The translations under genes and the position numbers were made by a program. Positions 1-8,434 of a stretch of 64,000 bases of DNA are shown one piece after another. The notes below the pieces were generated by a model. That model saw nothing but the letters and a program-made list of their open reading frames with translations. It was not told where the DNA came from and did no database searches. This stretch comes from JAPWJZ01 sp966211335 (GTDB lineage Bacteria; Pseudomonadota; Alphaproteobacteria; Micavibrionales; UBA2020). The stretch spans positions 1,798,001-1,862,000 of the forward strand of contig CBIHNF010000001.1 in assembly GCA_966211335.1 (NCBI GenBank), given 5' to 3'. Positions within the stretch are counted from its first letter, which is position 1. Every line of letters begins with the position of its first letter.

Positions 1-1096
1 GGGAGGCTTCCGGATGGTACTGGACGGAAAAGACGGGCTGGCCCTTGACGCGCAGACCTTCGTTCGAGCCATCGAACAGGCTGATGTGCGTGACTTCCGC
101 TTCTGCCGGCAGCGTTTCCGGCAGTACGTGAAAGCCGTGGTTCTGGCTGGTGATTTCAACCTTGCCCGTCGTGAGGTCTTTGACCGGCTGGTTCGCGCCG
201 CGGTGGCCGAAGGGCATTTTGGCGGTCTTGCCGCCGAGCGCCAGCGCCAGCATCTGGTGGCCAAGGCAGATGCCGAACAGTGGCAAGCCGCTCTTCAGCA
301 GTTTCTGGATGACGGGGACGGCATAGACGCCGGTCGCGGCCGGGTCGCCGGGGCCGTTGGAAAGGAAAATGCCGTCCGGTTTCAGTGCCAGAATTTCTTC
401 GGCCGAGGTGTCGCAGGGCACGACGGTGAGGCGCAGCTTTTGCGATGCAAGGCAGCGCAGAATATTCCGCTTCACGCCGTAATCAATCACCACAACATGG
501 GCGAAGGGGTTCAGCACGGTGTCATATTTGCCGGTTTTGGGGTTCCAGCTACCCTCGCTCCAGGCGTGGATATTTTTGCAGGACACCTGGCGTGCGATGT
601 CGAGGCCATTCATATCCGGCAGCGCCTTCAATTTTCCTTTAAGGTCGTCGAGGCTGAATTTATCCGCACCAAAATAATGAATGATACCGTTCTGCGCGCC
701 CTTGTCGCGCAGGTGCTGGGTGAGGGCGCGGGTATCAACGCCGCAGATGCCGGTCATCTGGCGGTCTTCCAGCCATTTGTTGAAGTGGGTGTCCGAACGG
801 TAATTGGCGGGCGAGGTGATATCGGCGCGAAGGATAAGACCCTTGGCGAAAGGCTTCTCGGTTTCGTTGTCGTCTTCGTTGGTGCCGGTGTTGCCGATAT
901 GGGGGAAGGTGAAGGTGATGATCTGCCCGGCATACGAAGGGTCGGTCAGGATTTCCTGATAGCCCGTCATCGAGGTATTAAAGCAGAGCTCCCCGCCTGT
1001 GGTGCCGGCAGCGCCAATGCCCTTGCCCCAAAACTGGGTGCCGTCCGCCAGAATGAGGACCGCTGTCGACCGGGGTGGGATCTGTTGTTGAAACAT
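1..1096 (-). CDS. carA: Carbamoyl-phosphate synthase small (glutaminase) subunit, 3' end beyond window
   Basis: The product hydrolyses glutamine and channels ammonia to the large subunit CarB for carbamoyl phosphate, which feeds pyrimidine and arginine synthesis in the cytosol. Reading from the ATG at 1096, the N-terminal small-subunit domain shows TSMTGYQEILTDPSYAG. A class I glutamine amidotransferase domain follows, with the nucleophile motif GICLGHQ and, next to the window edge, the catalytic pair in YHPEA. About 365 codons are visible; the last few residues are missing. AGGGA lies about 6 bases before the start. It diverges from yqeY, a common arrangement in Alphaproteobacteria. Identification is secure from motifs in the right order. 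Confidence 0.96.
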   Translation of the reverse strand, partial: MFQQQIPPRSTAVLILADGTQFWGKGIGAAGTTGGELCFNTSMTGYQEILTDPSYAGQIITFTFPHIGNTGTNEDDNETEKPFAKGLILRADITSPANYRSDTHFNKWLEDRQMTGICGVDTRALTQHLRDKGAQNGIIHYFGADKFSLDDLKGKLKALPDMNGLDIARQVSCKNIHAWSEGSWNPKTGKYDTVLNPFAHVVVIDYGVKRNILRCLASQKLRLTVVPCDTSAEEILALKPDGIFLSNGPGDPAATGVYAVPVIQKLLKSGLPLFGICLGHQMLALALGGKTAKMPFGHRGANQPVKDLTTGKVEITSQNHGFHVLPETLPAEAEVTHISLFDGSNEGLRVKGQPVFSVQYHPEAS

Positions 1097-1120
1097 GATT
1101 TTCCCTGAAATTCTGGCGTG

Positions 1121-1149
1121 TTGTCTTTATATGTGGCATTGAATATCAT
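1121..1149 (+). promoter_or_regulatory. Candidate sigma-70 promoter for yqeY
   Basis: TTGTCT at 1121-1126 and TATCAT at 1144-1149 are separated by 17 bases in the divergent carA/yqeY gap, 40 bases before the yqeY start. Match and spacing are good but this is inferred by eye only. Confidence 0.4.
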
Positions 1150-1188
1150 ATTCTTCAGCGGAAGACCACTCAAAAGCAGGAAAAACCG

Positions 1189-1653
1189 ATGCTCAGAACC
1201 ACTTTCCAGGATCGCCTGAAGCAGGCCATGCATGCCAAGGACGAGCCCGCCGTTTCGACATTACGTCTAATCATCGCGGCGATGAAAGACCGCGATATCG
1301 CGGCGCGCGGCAAGGGCAACTGGGACGGCATCCCGGATGAGGAAATCCTCTCCATGATGCAGTCGATGATCAAGCAGCGTCAGGAATCCATCCGCATGTA
1401 TCAGCAGGGCAACCGGCCGGAGCTGGCGGAGCGCGAGGCGTCTGAAATCCGCATCATCGAAGGCTTCCTGCCCAAGCAGATGTCCGACGCCGAAGTACGT
1501 GTTCTTATCGACGAAATTATCCGCGCCACCAACGCCGGCGGCATCAAGGACATGGGCAAAGTCATGGCCGAAATGAAATCGAAATACGCAGGGCAGCTTG
1601 ATTTCTCCAAGGCCAGCGGCCTTGTGAAAGAGCGTCTCGCCGGCGGCGCATAA
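1189..1653 (+). CDS. yqeY: GatB/YqeY domain protein
   Basis: A 154-residue stand-alone YqeY protein, the usual length for the family. It is homologous to the C-terminal helical tail of GatB, which contacts tRNA in the amidotransferase; the stand-alone form has no well-defined function. Family hallmarks are STLRLIIAAMKDRDI near the N-terminus, EASEIRIIEGFLPKQMSD in the middle and GGIKDMGKVMAEMKSKY near the end. AGGA lies about 8 bases before the ATG. In many Alphaproteobacteria this gene sits between carA (divergent) and dnaG-rpoD, as here, although two extra genes are inserted before dnaG. Confidence 0.93.
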   Translation: MLRTTFQDRLKQAMHAKDEPAVSTLRLIIAAMKDRDIAARGKGNWDGIPDEEILSMMQSMIKQRQESIRMYQQGNRPELAEREASEIRIIEGFLPKQMSDAEVRVLIDEIIRATNAGGIKDMGKVMAEMKSKYAGQLDFSKASGLVKERLAGGA

Positions 1654-1657
1654 ATCC

Positions 1658-2377
1658 ATGAAAAGCTATGTCGCAAGCGTCGAGGGCCGTTGGGGCAAAT
1701 GCCATTATTTTGTGCAGGACCGCTATATCGGCCAGTCGCTGGTGCATTACGGCGAATATAACCCTGATGAAACCGAATTCATTGTCGCGCTGGCGGAGAA
1801 GGCCGGCAAAGGCAAACTGGTGCTGGATGTCGGCGCCAACATCGGCGTGATTTCACAAGCGCTCGAATTTTCCGGCTTCACCGTCGAGGCTTTCGAGCCG
1901 CAGCCCGAAGTCTTCAGCGTGCTGCGTGAAAACATGAAGGGCAGGGTGCATAACGTTGCCGTCGGCGCCCGCGATGGCGCAACCACCGTGCCGAATATCG
2001 ATTATTCTCAAGTAAATAACTTTGGCGGCATTTCATGCGATACGGTCAGCACGCAGCGCGGCGCGATCAGCGTGCCGGTGAAAACCATTGATAGTTACAG
2101 GTTTCAGAACGTCGGCCTTATGAAGATCGACGTCGAAGGGTATGAAGAGCAGGTTCTCCGCGGCGCAGTCGATACCATCCGCCGCTGCAGCCCCATTCTT
2201 TATCTTGAAGACGACAGGACGGAGAAGAGCGCCAGCCTGCACAGCTTCCTGCGCGAGCTGGGATATAAGTGGGAGGCGCATAACCCGCCGCTCTACCGCG
2301 AGAAAAACTTCTTCGGCAAAAAGACGAATATCTGGGATACGATCTTCGTCAGCAAAAACATCGTGGCCTATAAATAA
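1658..2377 (+). CDS. FkbM-family SAM-dependent methyltransferase
   Basis: A 239-residue protein with the SAM-binding motif LVLDVGANIG (around residues 55-65), an acidic second motif in EAFEPQPE, and the FkbM signature MKIDVEGYEEQVLRG. FkbM-type enzymes O-methylate sugars or small molecules, and many sit in glycan or surface-polysaccharide loci. The substrate here cannot be told. It starts 4 bases after yqeY and is probably cotranscribed with it. Homologous clusters usually lack it, so it looks like a lineage-specific insertion into the carA-yqeY-dnaG-rpoD neighbourhood. No sugar-biosynthesis genes are adjacent. Confidence 0.85.
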   Translation: MKSYVASVEGRWGKCHYFVQDRYIGQSLVHYGEYNPDETEFIVALAEKAGKGKLVLDVGANIGVISQALEFSGFTVEAFEPQPEVFSVLRENMKGRVHNVAVGARDGATTVPNIDYSQVNNFGGISCDTVSTQRGAISVPVKTIDSYRFQNVGLMKIDVEGYEEQVLRGAVDTIRRCSPILYLEDDRTEKSASLHSFLRELGYKWEAHNPPLYREKNFFGKKTNIWDTIFVSKNIVAYK

Positions 2378-2406
2378 GCCCGAGAGTTCATAAACTTAAC
2401 ATAATA

Positions 2407-2435
2407 TTGATTTTGCCCCGTTCCGGGTCTATACT
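2407..2435 (+). promoter_or_regulatory. Sigma-70-like promoter for the ankyrin gene
   Basis: TTGATT at 2407-2412 and TATACT at 2430-2435 with a 17-base spacer, followed 27 bases later by an ATG that has GGAG (2451-2454) 7 bases before it. It lies in the 84-base gap between the FkbM gene and the ankyrin gene. Confidence 0.6.
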
Positions 2436-2461
2436 CCGCCCCAGTTTACTGGAGCGCTGGC

Positions 2462-3334
2462 ATGACAGTTTTAAACGTTTCTCACGCAATGGCGACAATC
2501 CTGCTTCCCTCGGCGGTGGAGAACAACAACCTTGAAGCGATTGAACAGCTCTTGAAGCGTGGCGCTAGCCCCGATGCGATCAAGCAGCAGGAGCCTGTTC
2601 TGGCCATCGCCGCCAAGAACGGTTTTGATTTCGCGCTGACCATGCTGCTGAACGCCGGCGCGAATGTGCACCAGCCGGACCTCAACGGCCATTCCATCTT
2701 GCGGCATGCGATGGAAAACAAGCACGCGATCTGCATCAAGAAACTGCTGGCAGCGGGGGCCGATACCTGTGCCACCAGCCATAGCTTCCGCAACGGGAGG
2801 GAAACGACCGATGCTGGTTTTTCCCTCGATTGCCCGTCCGAAATCCTCCATGCCGTGCAGAAGGTCGCCGGCCGTTTTGACATCAACCATGCCGCCGCCC
2901 GTAATGACCATCACTGGGTGGAAGAATTACTGAAAGAAGGCCATCCGGCCGATACCTTTGACCGGTTTAACAAAACAGCGCTGATGCACGCGGCGGAAAA
3001 TGGCTGCGCGCCGGTCATTACTGCGCTGCTAGAAGCGAAGGCCGATGTAAAGCTGGCAAGGAAAGATGGCAATACCGCGCTGCACCTCGCTATCCGCAAT
3101 GAAAATATGGAGGCCGTCTCGCTGCTGGCCGCGGCGGGGGCAGAGCTGCACGCGAAGACGGTGAAGGGCGAAACGCCGGAATCCCTTGCCAAGGCCAGCG
3201 GCAACGCCGAGCTGCTGGAGTTGGTGCGCTCATATATAAGTATAGAAGCGGCGGCGTTTTCGAAAAAAGCGGTGCAGCTGGGGCAGGGCGTGACGCCGGT
3301 CAAGACAGTGCGCTTCAAACCGCCGAAACCCTGA
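2462..3334 (+). CDS. Ankyrin-repeat protein with C-terminal TPVKTVRF tag
   Basis: A 290-residue protein of ankyrin helices. Typical repeat cores are visible at LEAIEQLLKRGASPD, DFALTMLLNAGANVH, HAICIKKLLAAGADT, KTALMHAAENGCAPVITALL and GNTALHLAIRNENMEAVSLL. Ankyrin repeats mediate protein-protein contacts, so no enzymatic role is implied. There is no clear signal peptide or transmembrane helix. It has its own promoter and a good ribosome site. The protein ends in VTPVKTVRFKPPKP, and almost the same octapeptide ends the small protein at 28213-28494. The partner is unknown. Confidence 0.85.
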   Translation: MTVLNVSHAMATILLPSAVENNNLEAIEQLLKRGASPDAIKQQEPVLAIAAKNGFDFALTMLLNAGANVHQPDLNGHSILRHAMENKHAICIKKLLAAGADTCATSHSFRNGRETTDAGFSLDCPSEILHAVQKVAGRFDINHAAARNDHHWVEELLKEGHPADTFDRFNKTALMHAAENGCAPVITALLEAKADVKLARKDGNTALHLAIRNENMEAVSLLAAAGAELHAKTVKGETPESLAKASGNAELLELVRSYISIEAAAFSKKAVQLGQGVTPVKTVRFKPPKP

Positions 3335-3368
3335 TTTTCCCGATTGCCGATTTTTGCCGCCCTGAATC

Positions 3369-3396
3369 TTGTTGCGGCTGCCCGTAAACCTATTTA
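3369..3396 (+). promoter_or_regulatory. Possible dnaG promoter giving a near-leaderless transcript
   Basis: TTGTTG at 3369-3374 and TATTTA at 3391-3396, 16 bases apart. Transcription would begin about 4 bases before the dnaG ATG at 3407. No Shine-Dalgarno sequence precedes that ATG, which fits a nearly leaderless message. Weak evidence. Confidence 0.3.
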
Positions 3397-3406
3397 AAAA
3401 AGTGCT

Positions 3407-5218
3407 ATGTCGCTTCCCAAGGCCTTTTTAGACGAGCTCAGAACGCGCGTCCCGTTGTCTCAGGTCATCGGGAAACGCATGAAGCTGACCCGCGCCGGCC
3501 GCGAATTCAAGGGTTGCTGCCCCTTCCATAAAGAAAAAACGCCCAGCTTCACCGTCAACGACGTGAAGGGTTTTTACCATTGCTTCGGCTGCGGCGTGCA
3601 TGGGGATGGCGTCGGCTTCCTGATGGATCATGACAACATGCCCTTTATGGAGGCAGTGGAATCCCTCGCTTCGCTCGCCGGTATGCCGGTGCCGAAACCG
3701 ACGGTGGAGGAGCAGAAGAAATTCCAGCGGCAGATGTCGCTCTATGACCTCATGGATTCCGCGGCGAAATTCTATGAAGCTCAACTGCATGACGCGAAGA
3801 ACCGTAAAATCCTTGAATATCTGACAGAACGCGGCCTTTCTTTAGAAACGATCAGAAGTTTCCGCCTCGGATTCAGTCCGGATGATGGCAGCCTCAAGCA
3901 GCACCTTGAAAAAGCCGGTTACAAGATTGATGACATGAAAGAAGCCGGCATGTTCAAGGAGTCGGAGCGCAAGCCCGGCGAATTTTATCCCTTCTTCCGC
4001 GGCCGCGTCATGTTTCCCGTGCAGGATTTTCAGGGGCGCGTTGTCGCCTTCGGCGCACGCGTTCTGCCGGAGCGCTACGGCGGGCCGCCGGATAAATCGG
4101 CCCCCAAGTATATCAACTCTCCGGAGACCCCGATCTTCCACAAAGGGAAGGGGCTCTATGGCCTGTCCCGCGCCCGCAAGGTGATTGGCGATGGCGAGAT
4201 GGTCGTCGTAGTCGAGGGCTATATGGATGTGATTGCGCTGGCGCAGGCGGGTTTCCGCGCTGCGGTCGCGCCGCTCGGAACCGCGCTTACGGAAACTCAA
4301 GTCGAGGAATTGTGGCGCGTCATGCCGGAAGACAAGCGCGCGCCGATCCTTTGCTTCGATGGCGACAATGCCGGTCAGCGGGCCGCCGTGCGGGCACTGG
4401 AGCGGATTCTACCCATCCTGAAGCCCGATCATTCTGTTAAATTCGCCTTCCTGCCGCCCGAACATGACCCGGATAGTCTGGTGAAGGAAGAGGGCGTTCC
4501 CGCCATGCAGCGGGTGCTCGAAGGGGCTATCGGTCTTTTCGAGATGATGTGGAATGAGGAGGCGAAAGACCGCGATTTCAGCCAGCCGGAAACCAAGGCA
4601 GGTTTTCGCTACGCGTTGGAAAAACGCGCCCGCCAGATATCCGACGGGGCGGTTCAGGAATTTTTTATTCATGAAGTAAATCAAAAGATTAACGAAGTTT
4701 TCTTTGGTTTTGGACAAGGTGCGGCGCAAGGCCAGCAGCGCCAGTTCCAGCCGCGCGCGCCGGGGCAGAAATGGGGCAAGCAGCTGCCCCCCGGCATCAA
4801 CACGCCCTACCGCCCGACCAGCGTGAAGGCCAAGCCCATCCGCGTTTCCAAGCTGCTGCGGGAGAAGGCGCTGATCGCTGGCATCATCAACTATCCGCAG
4901 CTGTTCGAGGATTATGCCGAGCAGTTTGGCATGGTGCATACAGAGAACGCCGACTACGACAGCCTGCGACAGGAGCTGATGCGGTTTTTGGGCGAAGACC
5001 TGCAATTGCAAGAAAATGATCGAATATACCTTGACGATCAGGCAGTTAAACAACATCTTATTGAACTGGGGTACAGCAAGATTCTGGATGCAGTTTTCGA
5101 CAAGGCATTGTATGTCTATGCGGGCTTCGCCAAACCGGGCCAGCCGCTGGAAACTGTCCGTCAGGGGTGGCTGGAAGCCTATACCAGGGGGCTCGACAAC
5201 GGGCGCTGGAAGGCCTGA
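3407..5218 (+). CDS. dnaG: DNA primase
   Basis: Synthesises RNA primers for replication in association with DnaB helicase. The 603-residue product has the CHC2 zinc motif with C38, H41, C59 and C62 (CCPFHKEKTPSF and HCFGCG), the DnaG catalytic core, and a TOPRIM domain starting around residue 265 (VVVEGYMDVIAL) with the later acidic motif CFDGDNAGQRA. A Pro/Gln-rich linker near residues 440-470 precedes a C-terminal helicase-binding region. Length is normal. rpoD follows 33 bases downstream, as in the conserved macromolecular-synthesis arrangement. No Shine-Dalgarno is visible. Confidence 0.97.
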   Translation: MSLPKAFLDELRTRVPLSQVIGKRMKLTRAGREFKGCCPFHKEKTPSFTVNDVKGFYHCFGCGVHGDGVGFLMDHDNMPFMEAVESLASLAGMPVPKPTVEEQKKFQRQMSLYDLMDSAAKFYEAQLHDAKNRKILEYLTERGLSLETIRSFRLGFSPDDGSLKQHLEKAGYKIDDMKEAGMFKESERKPGEFYPFFRGRVMFPVQDFQGRVVAFGARVLPERYGGPPDKSAPKYINSPETPIFHKGKGLYGLSRARKVIGDGEMVVVVEGYMDVIALAQAGFRAAVAPLGTALTETQVEELWRVMPEDKRAPILCFDGDNAGQRAAVRALERILPILKPDHSVKFAFLPPEHDPDSLVKEEGVPAMQRVLEGAIGLFEMMWNEEAKDRDFSQPETKAGFRYALEKRARQISDGAVQEFFIHEVNQKINEVFFGFGQGAAQGQQRQFQPRAPGQKWGKQLPPGINTPYRPTSVKAKPIRVSKLLREKALIAGIINYPQLFEDYAEQFGMVHTENADYDSLRQELMRFLGEDLQLQENDRIYLDDQAVKQHLIELGYSKILDAVFDKALYVYAGFAKPGQPLETVRQGWLEAYTRGLDNGRWKA

Positions 5219-5251
5219 ACTATAAAGATTTTTTAGGAGTGTGAGCGCCGC

Positions 5252-7324
5252 ATGGTCGCCAAAGCAAACGAAGATTCCGATACCGAAGCACAAGATGATG
5301 CCGATGATGCCCCTGTTCAGGGCGCACTCGCCAAAGCCCATAAGAAGATCCTCGCCAAAAGCAAAGAGCGTGGATACGTCACCTTTGACGAAATCAACAA
5401 ACTTATTCCGGCCGGTGAATACACGCCCGACCAGATAGAAGACACGATGTCGATGCTGACGGACGTCGGTGTCAACATTGTCGAAGAAGCGCCGGACGGG
5501 GAAGAGACGCCCGAAAAACCCGCGAGCGAAGACGGCGAAGAAGACGCAGCCCCCGGCAACCTTGCCGAAACCGACCTTGGCCGCACGGACGACCCTGTGC
5601 GCATGTACCTGCGCGAGATGGGCTCGGTCGAGCTCCTGTCCCGCGAGGGCGAGATTGCGATTGCGAAACGCATCGAGGCCGGCCGCGAGATGATGATCGG
5701 CGGCATTTGCGAAAGTCCGCTGACCATTCAGGCCATCATGACCTGGCACAAGGCGCTGGAAAACGGCGAAATGCTGCTGCGCGATATCATCGACCTTGAA
5801 GCGACCTATGGCGAAGGCGAACCCACGCCGGACAACAGCCAGGCTGCCAGCGACGATGGCGGCGTCGGCAACAAAGCGAAGGCTATTCAGGCCGCCGTTG
5901 CCGAAAAGCTCGAGAAAAAAGAGAAGGAGCGCGCCAAGGAAGAAGAAGCACGGAAGAAAGCCAAGGCGAAAAAAGCGGCTGCCGCCGGCGAAGATGACAT
6001 CATCATCGAAGACGACGAGCCGCCCAAAGTCGTTGAAGAGGATATGGACGAAACCAGCCTCTCTCTTGCCGCGATGGAAGAAGAGCTGAAGCCGCAGATC
6101 ATTGAAAAATTCAAGATGATCACGCGCGCTCATAAAAAGCTTTCCAAGGTTCTCGAAGACCGCCGCGAAGCGCTGGAGAAGACCAAGGAGATTCCGAAGC
6201 GCCTGAATGAAAGCTACCGCAAGTCGAAGATTGAACTCGTCGACCTCATGCAATCGGTGCGCCTGAACATTTACCGCTCCGAACAGCTGATCGAACAGCT
6301 CTACAACATGAACCGCAAGGCCGTGGGTCTCGAAGGCCAGATCATGCGCCATGCCGTCGCCTGCGGCGTCGGCCGCGAGGACTTCCTCGAAAAATGGCAA
6401 GGTAACGAAACCAACCAGCGCTTTATCGGCAACGTTGCGAAACTTCCCGGCAAAGGCTGGAAGAAGTTTGCCGAGAAGCATAAAGACGATGTGAAGACAT
6501 TGCGCGACGATATCGAGAAAATCGCCGTGTCCTCGGGCCTGCCGCTGGTCGAATTCAAGCGCATCGTCCACACCATTCAGAAGGGCGAGCGCGAAGCCGG
6601 CAAGGCAAAAAAGGAAATGGTGGAGGCCAACCTGCGCCTCGTCATCTCCATCGCCAAGAAATATACCAACCGCGGCCTCCAGTTCCTCGACCTTATTCAG
6701 GAAGGCAACATCGGCCTGATGAAGGCTGTTGATAAGTTCGAATACCGCCGCGGCTATAAATTCTCGACCTATGCCACCTGGTGGATCCGCCAGGCGATCA
6801 CCCGCTCGATCGCCGACCAGGCCCGCACCATCCGTATTCCTGTGCATATGATAGAGACGATCAACAAACTGGTGCGCACCAGCCGACAGATGATGCACGA
6901 GATTGGCCGGGAGCCGACGCCGGAAGAACTGGCCGAACGCCTTGGCATGCCGCTCGACAAAGTGCGCAAAGTCATGAAAATCTCGAAGGAGCCCGTCTCG
7001 CTCGAAACCCCTGTGGGTGACGAGGAGGACAGCCAGCTCGGAGACTTCATCGAGGACAAAAACGTGATCCTGCCGGTGGAAGCCGCCATTCATGCCAACC
7101 TGCGCGAGACGACCACGCGCGTGCTGGCGACGCTGACGCCGCGCGAAGAACGGGTTCTCCGCATGCGCTTCGGCATTGGCATGAACACCGATCACACGCT
7201 TGAAGAAGTGGGCCAGCAGTTCTCCGTCACGCGCGAGCGTATCCGCCAGATCGAGGCGAAGGCGCTCCGCAAGCTGAAGCACCCCTCGCGTTCCCGCCAG
7301 CTGCGCAGCTTCCTTGATACTTAA
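5252..7324 (+). CDS. rpoD: RNA polymerase primary sigma factor (sigma-70)
   Basis: Housekeeping sigma factor of 690 residues. N-terminal region 1.1 is followed by region 1.2 (DDPVRMYLREMG). A long non-conserved region is very acidic and then lysine/alanine-rich (about residues 190-265). Region 2 is seen in YTNRGLQFLDLIQEGNIGLM and the -10 recognition segment STYATWWIRQAITRSIADQA. Region 3 begins IRIPVHMIETINKL, and region 4.2 is TLEEVGQQFSVTRERIRQIE. AGGAG lies 12 bases before the ATG, rather far; a GTG at 5241 is out of frame. Preceded closely by dnaG and followed after 33 bases by the PAP2 quartet. Confidence 0.98.
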   Translation: MVAKANEDSDTEAQDDADDAPVQGALAKAHKKILAKSKERGYVTFDEINKLIPAGEYTPDQIEDTMSMLTDVGVNIVEEAPDGEETPEKPASEDGEEDAAPGNLAETDLGRTDDPVRMYLREMGSVELLSREGEIAIAKRIEAGREMMIGGICESPLTIQAIMTWHKALENGEMLLRDIIDLEATYGEGEPTPDNSQAASDDGGVGNKAKAIQAAVAEKLEKKEKERAKEEEARKKAKAKKAAAAGEDDIIIEDDEPPKVVEEDMDETSLSLAAMEEELKPQIIEKFKMITRAHKKLSKVLEDRREALEKTKEIPKRLNESYRKSKIELVDLMQSVRLNIYRSEQLIEQLYNMNRKAVGLEGQIMRHAVACGVGREDFLEKWQGNETNQRFIGNVAKLPGKGWKKFAEKHKDDVKTLRDDIEKIAVSSGLPLVEFKRIVHTIQKGEREAGKAKKEMVEANLRLVISIAKKYTNRGLQFLDLIQEGNIGLMKAVDKFEYRRGYKFSTYATWWIRQAITRSIADQARTIRIPVHMIETINKLVRTSRQMMHEIGREPTPEELAERLGMPLDKVRKVMKISKEPVSLETPVGDEEDSQLGDFIEDKNVILPVEAAIHANLRETTTRVLATLTPREERVLRMRFGIGMNTDHTLEEVGQQFSVTRERIRQIEAKALRKLKHPSRSRQLRSFLDT

Positions 7325-7357
7325 CTTTTAAGGACGGCAGCTTAAAGGTATCCGGCG

Positions 7358-8434
7358 ATGAAAAAATCCTTCGCGTCCGCATGGCACGACTATCAAGTGC
7401 TGCTGGGCGTCGGAGGTTTATACGCCGTTGTTGCCAGCGCGCAGATCCTCCTGCTCGGCGCCAAATGGAGCCAGCTATTTCACTGGATCATCGACGGTAT
7501 TAAATACGTGGCGCTGCTCGGCTGCGGCTTCGTCTTCATGGCGTCGCTAGGCGTTCTCCTGCTGGAACTGCTGCGCATGCAGCCTGCAAACGAGGGTGGC
7601 GGTACTCAATCCCTCCGCCGTGCTTGGCAGCGTTTCATGACGTGGCTGAAGGCCTACCTGCAAAGTCCGCTCTTTGCGCATGGCTGCCTTGGCCTCATCG
7701 TGTGTTTCCAGACGGCTTTTTTTCTGTTCCAGAAGTCGACCGTGCGTTTTGTGCACCCCTATGCCTTCGACCAGATCTTTGTGCAGATCGATAAATTCAT
7801 CCACTTCGGCCGCCAGCCCTATGAATGGATGATCATGGCGCTGCAAAGCGGCGTTTTCGACAACCTTCTGCAGCTCGCCTATTTTGGCTGGTTTTTCGTG
7901 ATGTACTTTGCGCTTGGCTGCAGCCTGTTTTGCGACAAAAACCGCAAGCGGCGTCTGTGCTTCATCTGGGTTTTTGGCCTGTCTTGGTATTTTCTCGGCG
8001 GCATCGGCGCGACCGTACTTTCTTCCGTCTGCCCGGTTTTTTATCACGATTTTTACCCAAATCTGCCGGATCCTTACGCACATCTGTTGGAATATATGCA
8101 GGCGCACAAAGCCGGTACCGGCGGCGCGCTGCTGGTGCAGGCGAAGCTGCTGGAGTGGAACAACAGTATGCGCCTTGTGGTTCCGAATGGCATCGCCGCA
8201 ATGCCGAGCCTGCACACGGCGATTGCCTGGCTCGTGTTCCTCTACACCCGCTCCATGGGCCGCTGGGTTTCCTCCATGGCGCTCGCCTTTGCGCTCATGA
8301 TTTTTACCGCTTGCGTGTACTTTGGCTTCCATTACGCCATCGACAGTTATTTCTCCATTATCGCGGTCAGCCTGATGTGGTGGGCCGTCAGCCGCCACCT
8401 TGATTACCGCATCAAGCCGGAGGCGGGGGCATGA
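7358..8434 (+). CDS. PAP2/AUR1-like membrane protein, paralog 1 of 4
   Basis: A 358-residue polytopic membrane protein. Signature motifs resemble the PAP2_3 (AUR1/inositol-phosphorylceramide synthase-like) group: AMPSLHTA with H286, and FHYAIDSY with H325 and D329, which would form the catalytic triad that attacks a lipid phosphate. The upstream conserved block holds FDQIFVQIDKFIHFGRQP, and a basic cytosolic motif KNRKRRL precedes the catalytic half. Family members cleave or transfer phosphate or phospho-alcohol groups on lipids at the extracytoplasmic membrane face; the substrate here is unknown. It starts 33 bases after rpoD and overlaps paralog 2 by 4 bases, so all four are likely translated from one message. 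Confidence 0.8.
   Translation: MKKSFASAWHDYQVLLGVGGLYAVVASAQILLLGAKWSQLFHWIIDGIKYVALLGCGFVFMASLGVLLLELLRMQPANEGGGTQSLRRAWQRFMTWLKAYLQSPLFAHGCLGLIVCFQTAFFLFQKSTVRFVHPYAFDQIFVQIDKFIHFGRQPYEWMIMALQSGVFDNLLQLAYFGWFFVMYFALGCSLFCDKNRKRRLCFIWVFGLSWYFLGGIGATVLSSVCPVFYHDFYPNLPDPYAHLLEYMQAHKAGTGGALLVQAKLLEWNNSMRLVVPNGIAAMPSLHTAIAWLVFLYTRSMGRWVSSMALAFALMIFTACVYFGFHYAIDSYFSIIAVSLMWWAVSRHLDYRIKPEAGA

Noticed and set aside
14..1108. 364-codon frame on the plus strand at the left edge
   Set aside because: It is antisense to carA, whose motifs are unmistakable on the minus strand.
4409..7282. Open frame of 957 codons on the minus strand, opposite dnaG and rpoD
   Set aside because: Composition is low-complexity Phe/Leu/His/Arg-rich with no family pattern; it mirrors the codon bias of the strongly coding rpoD strand.
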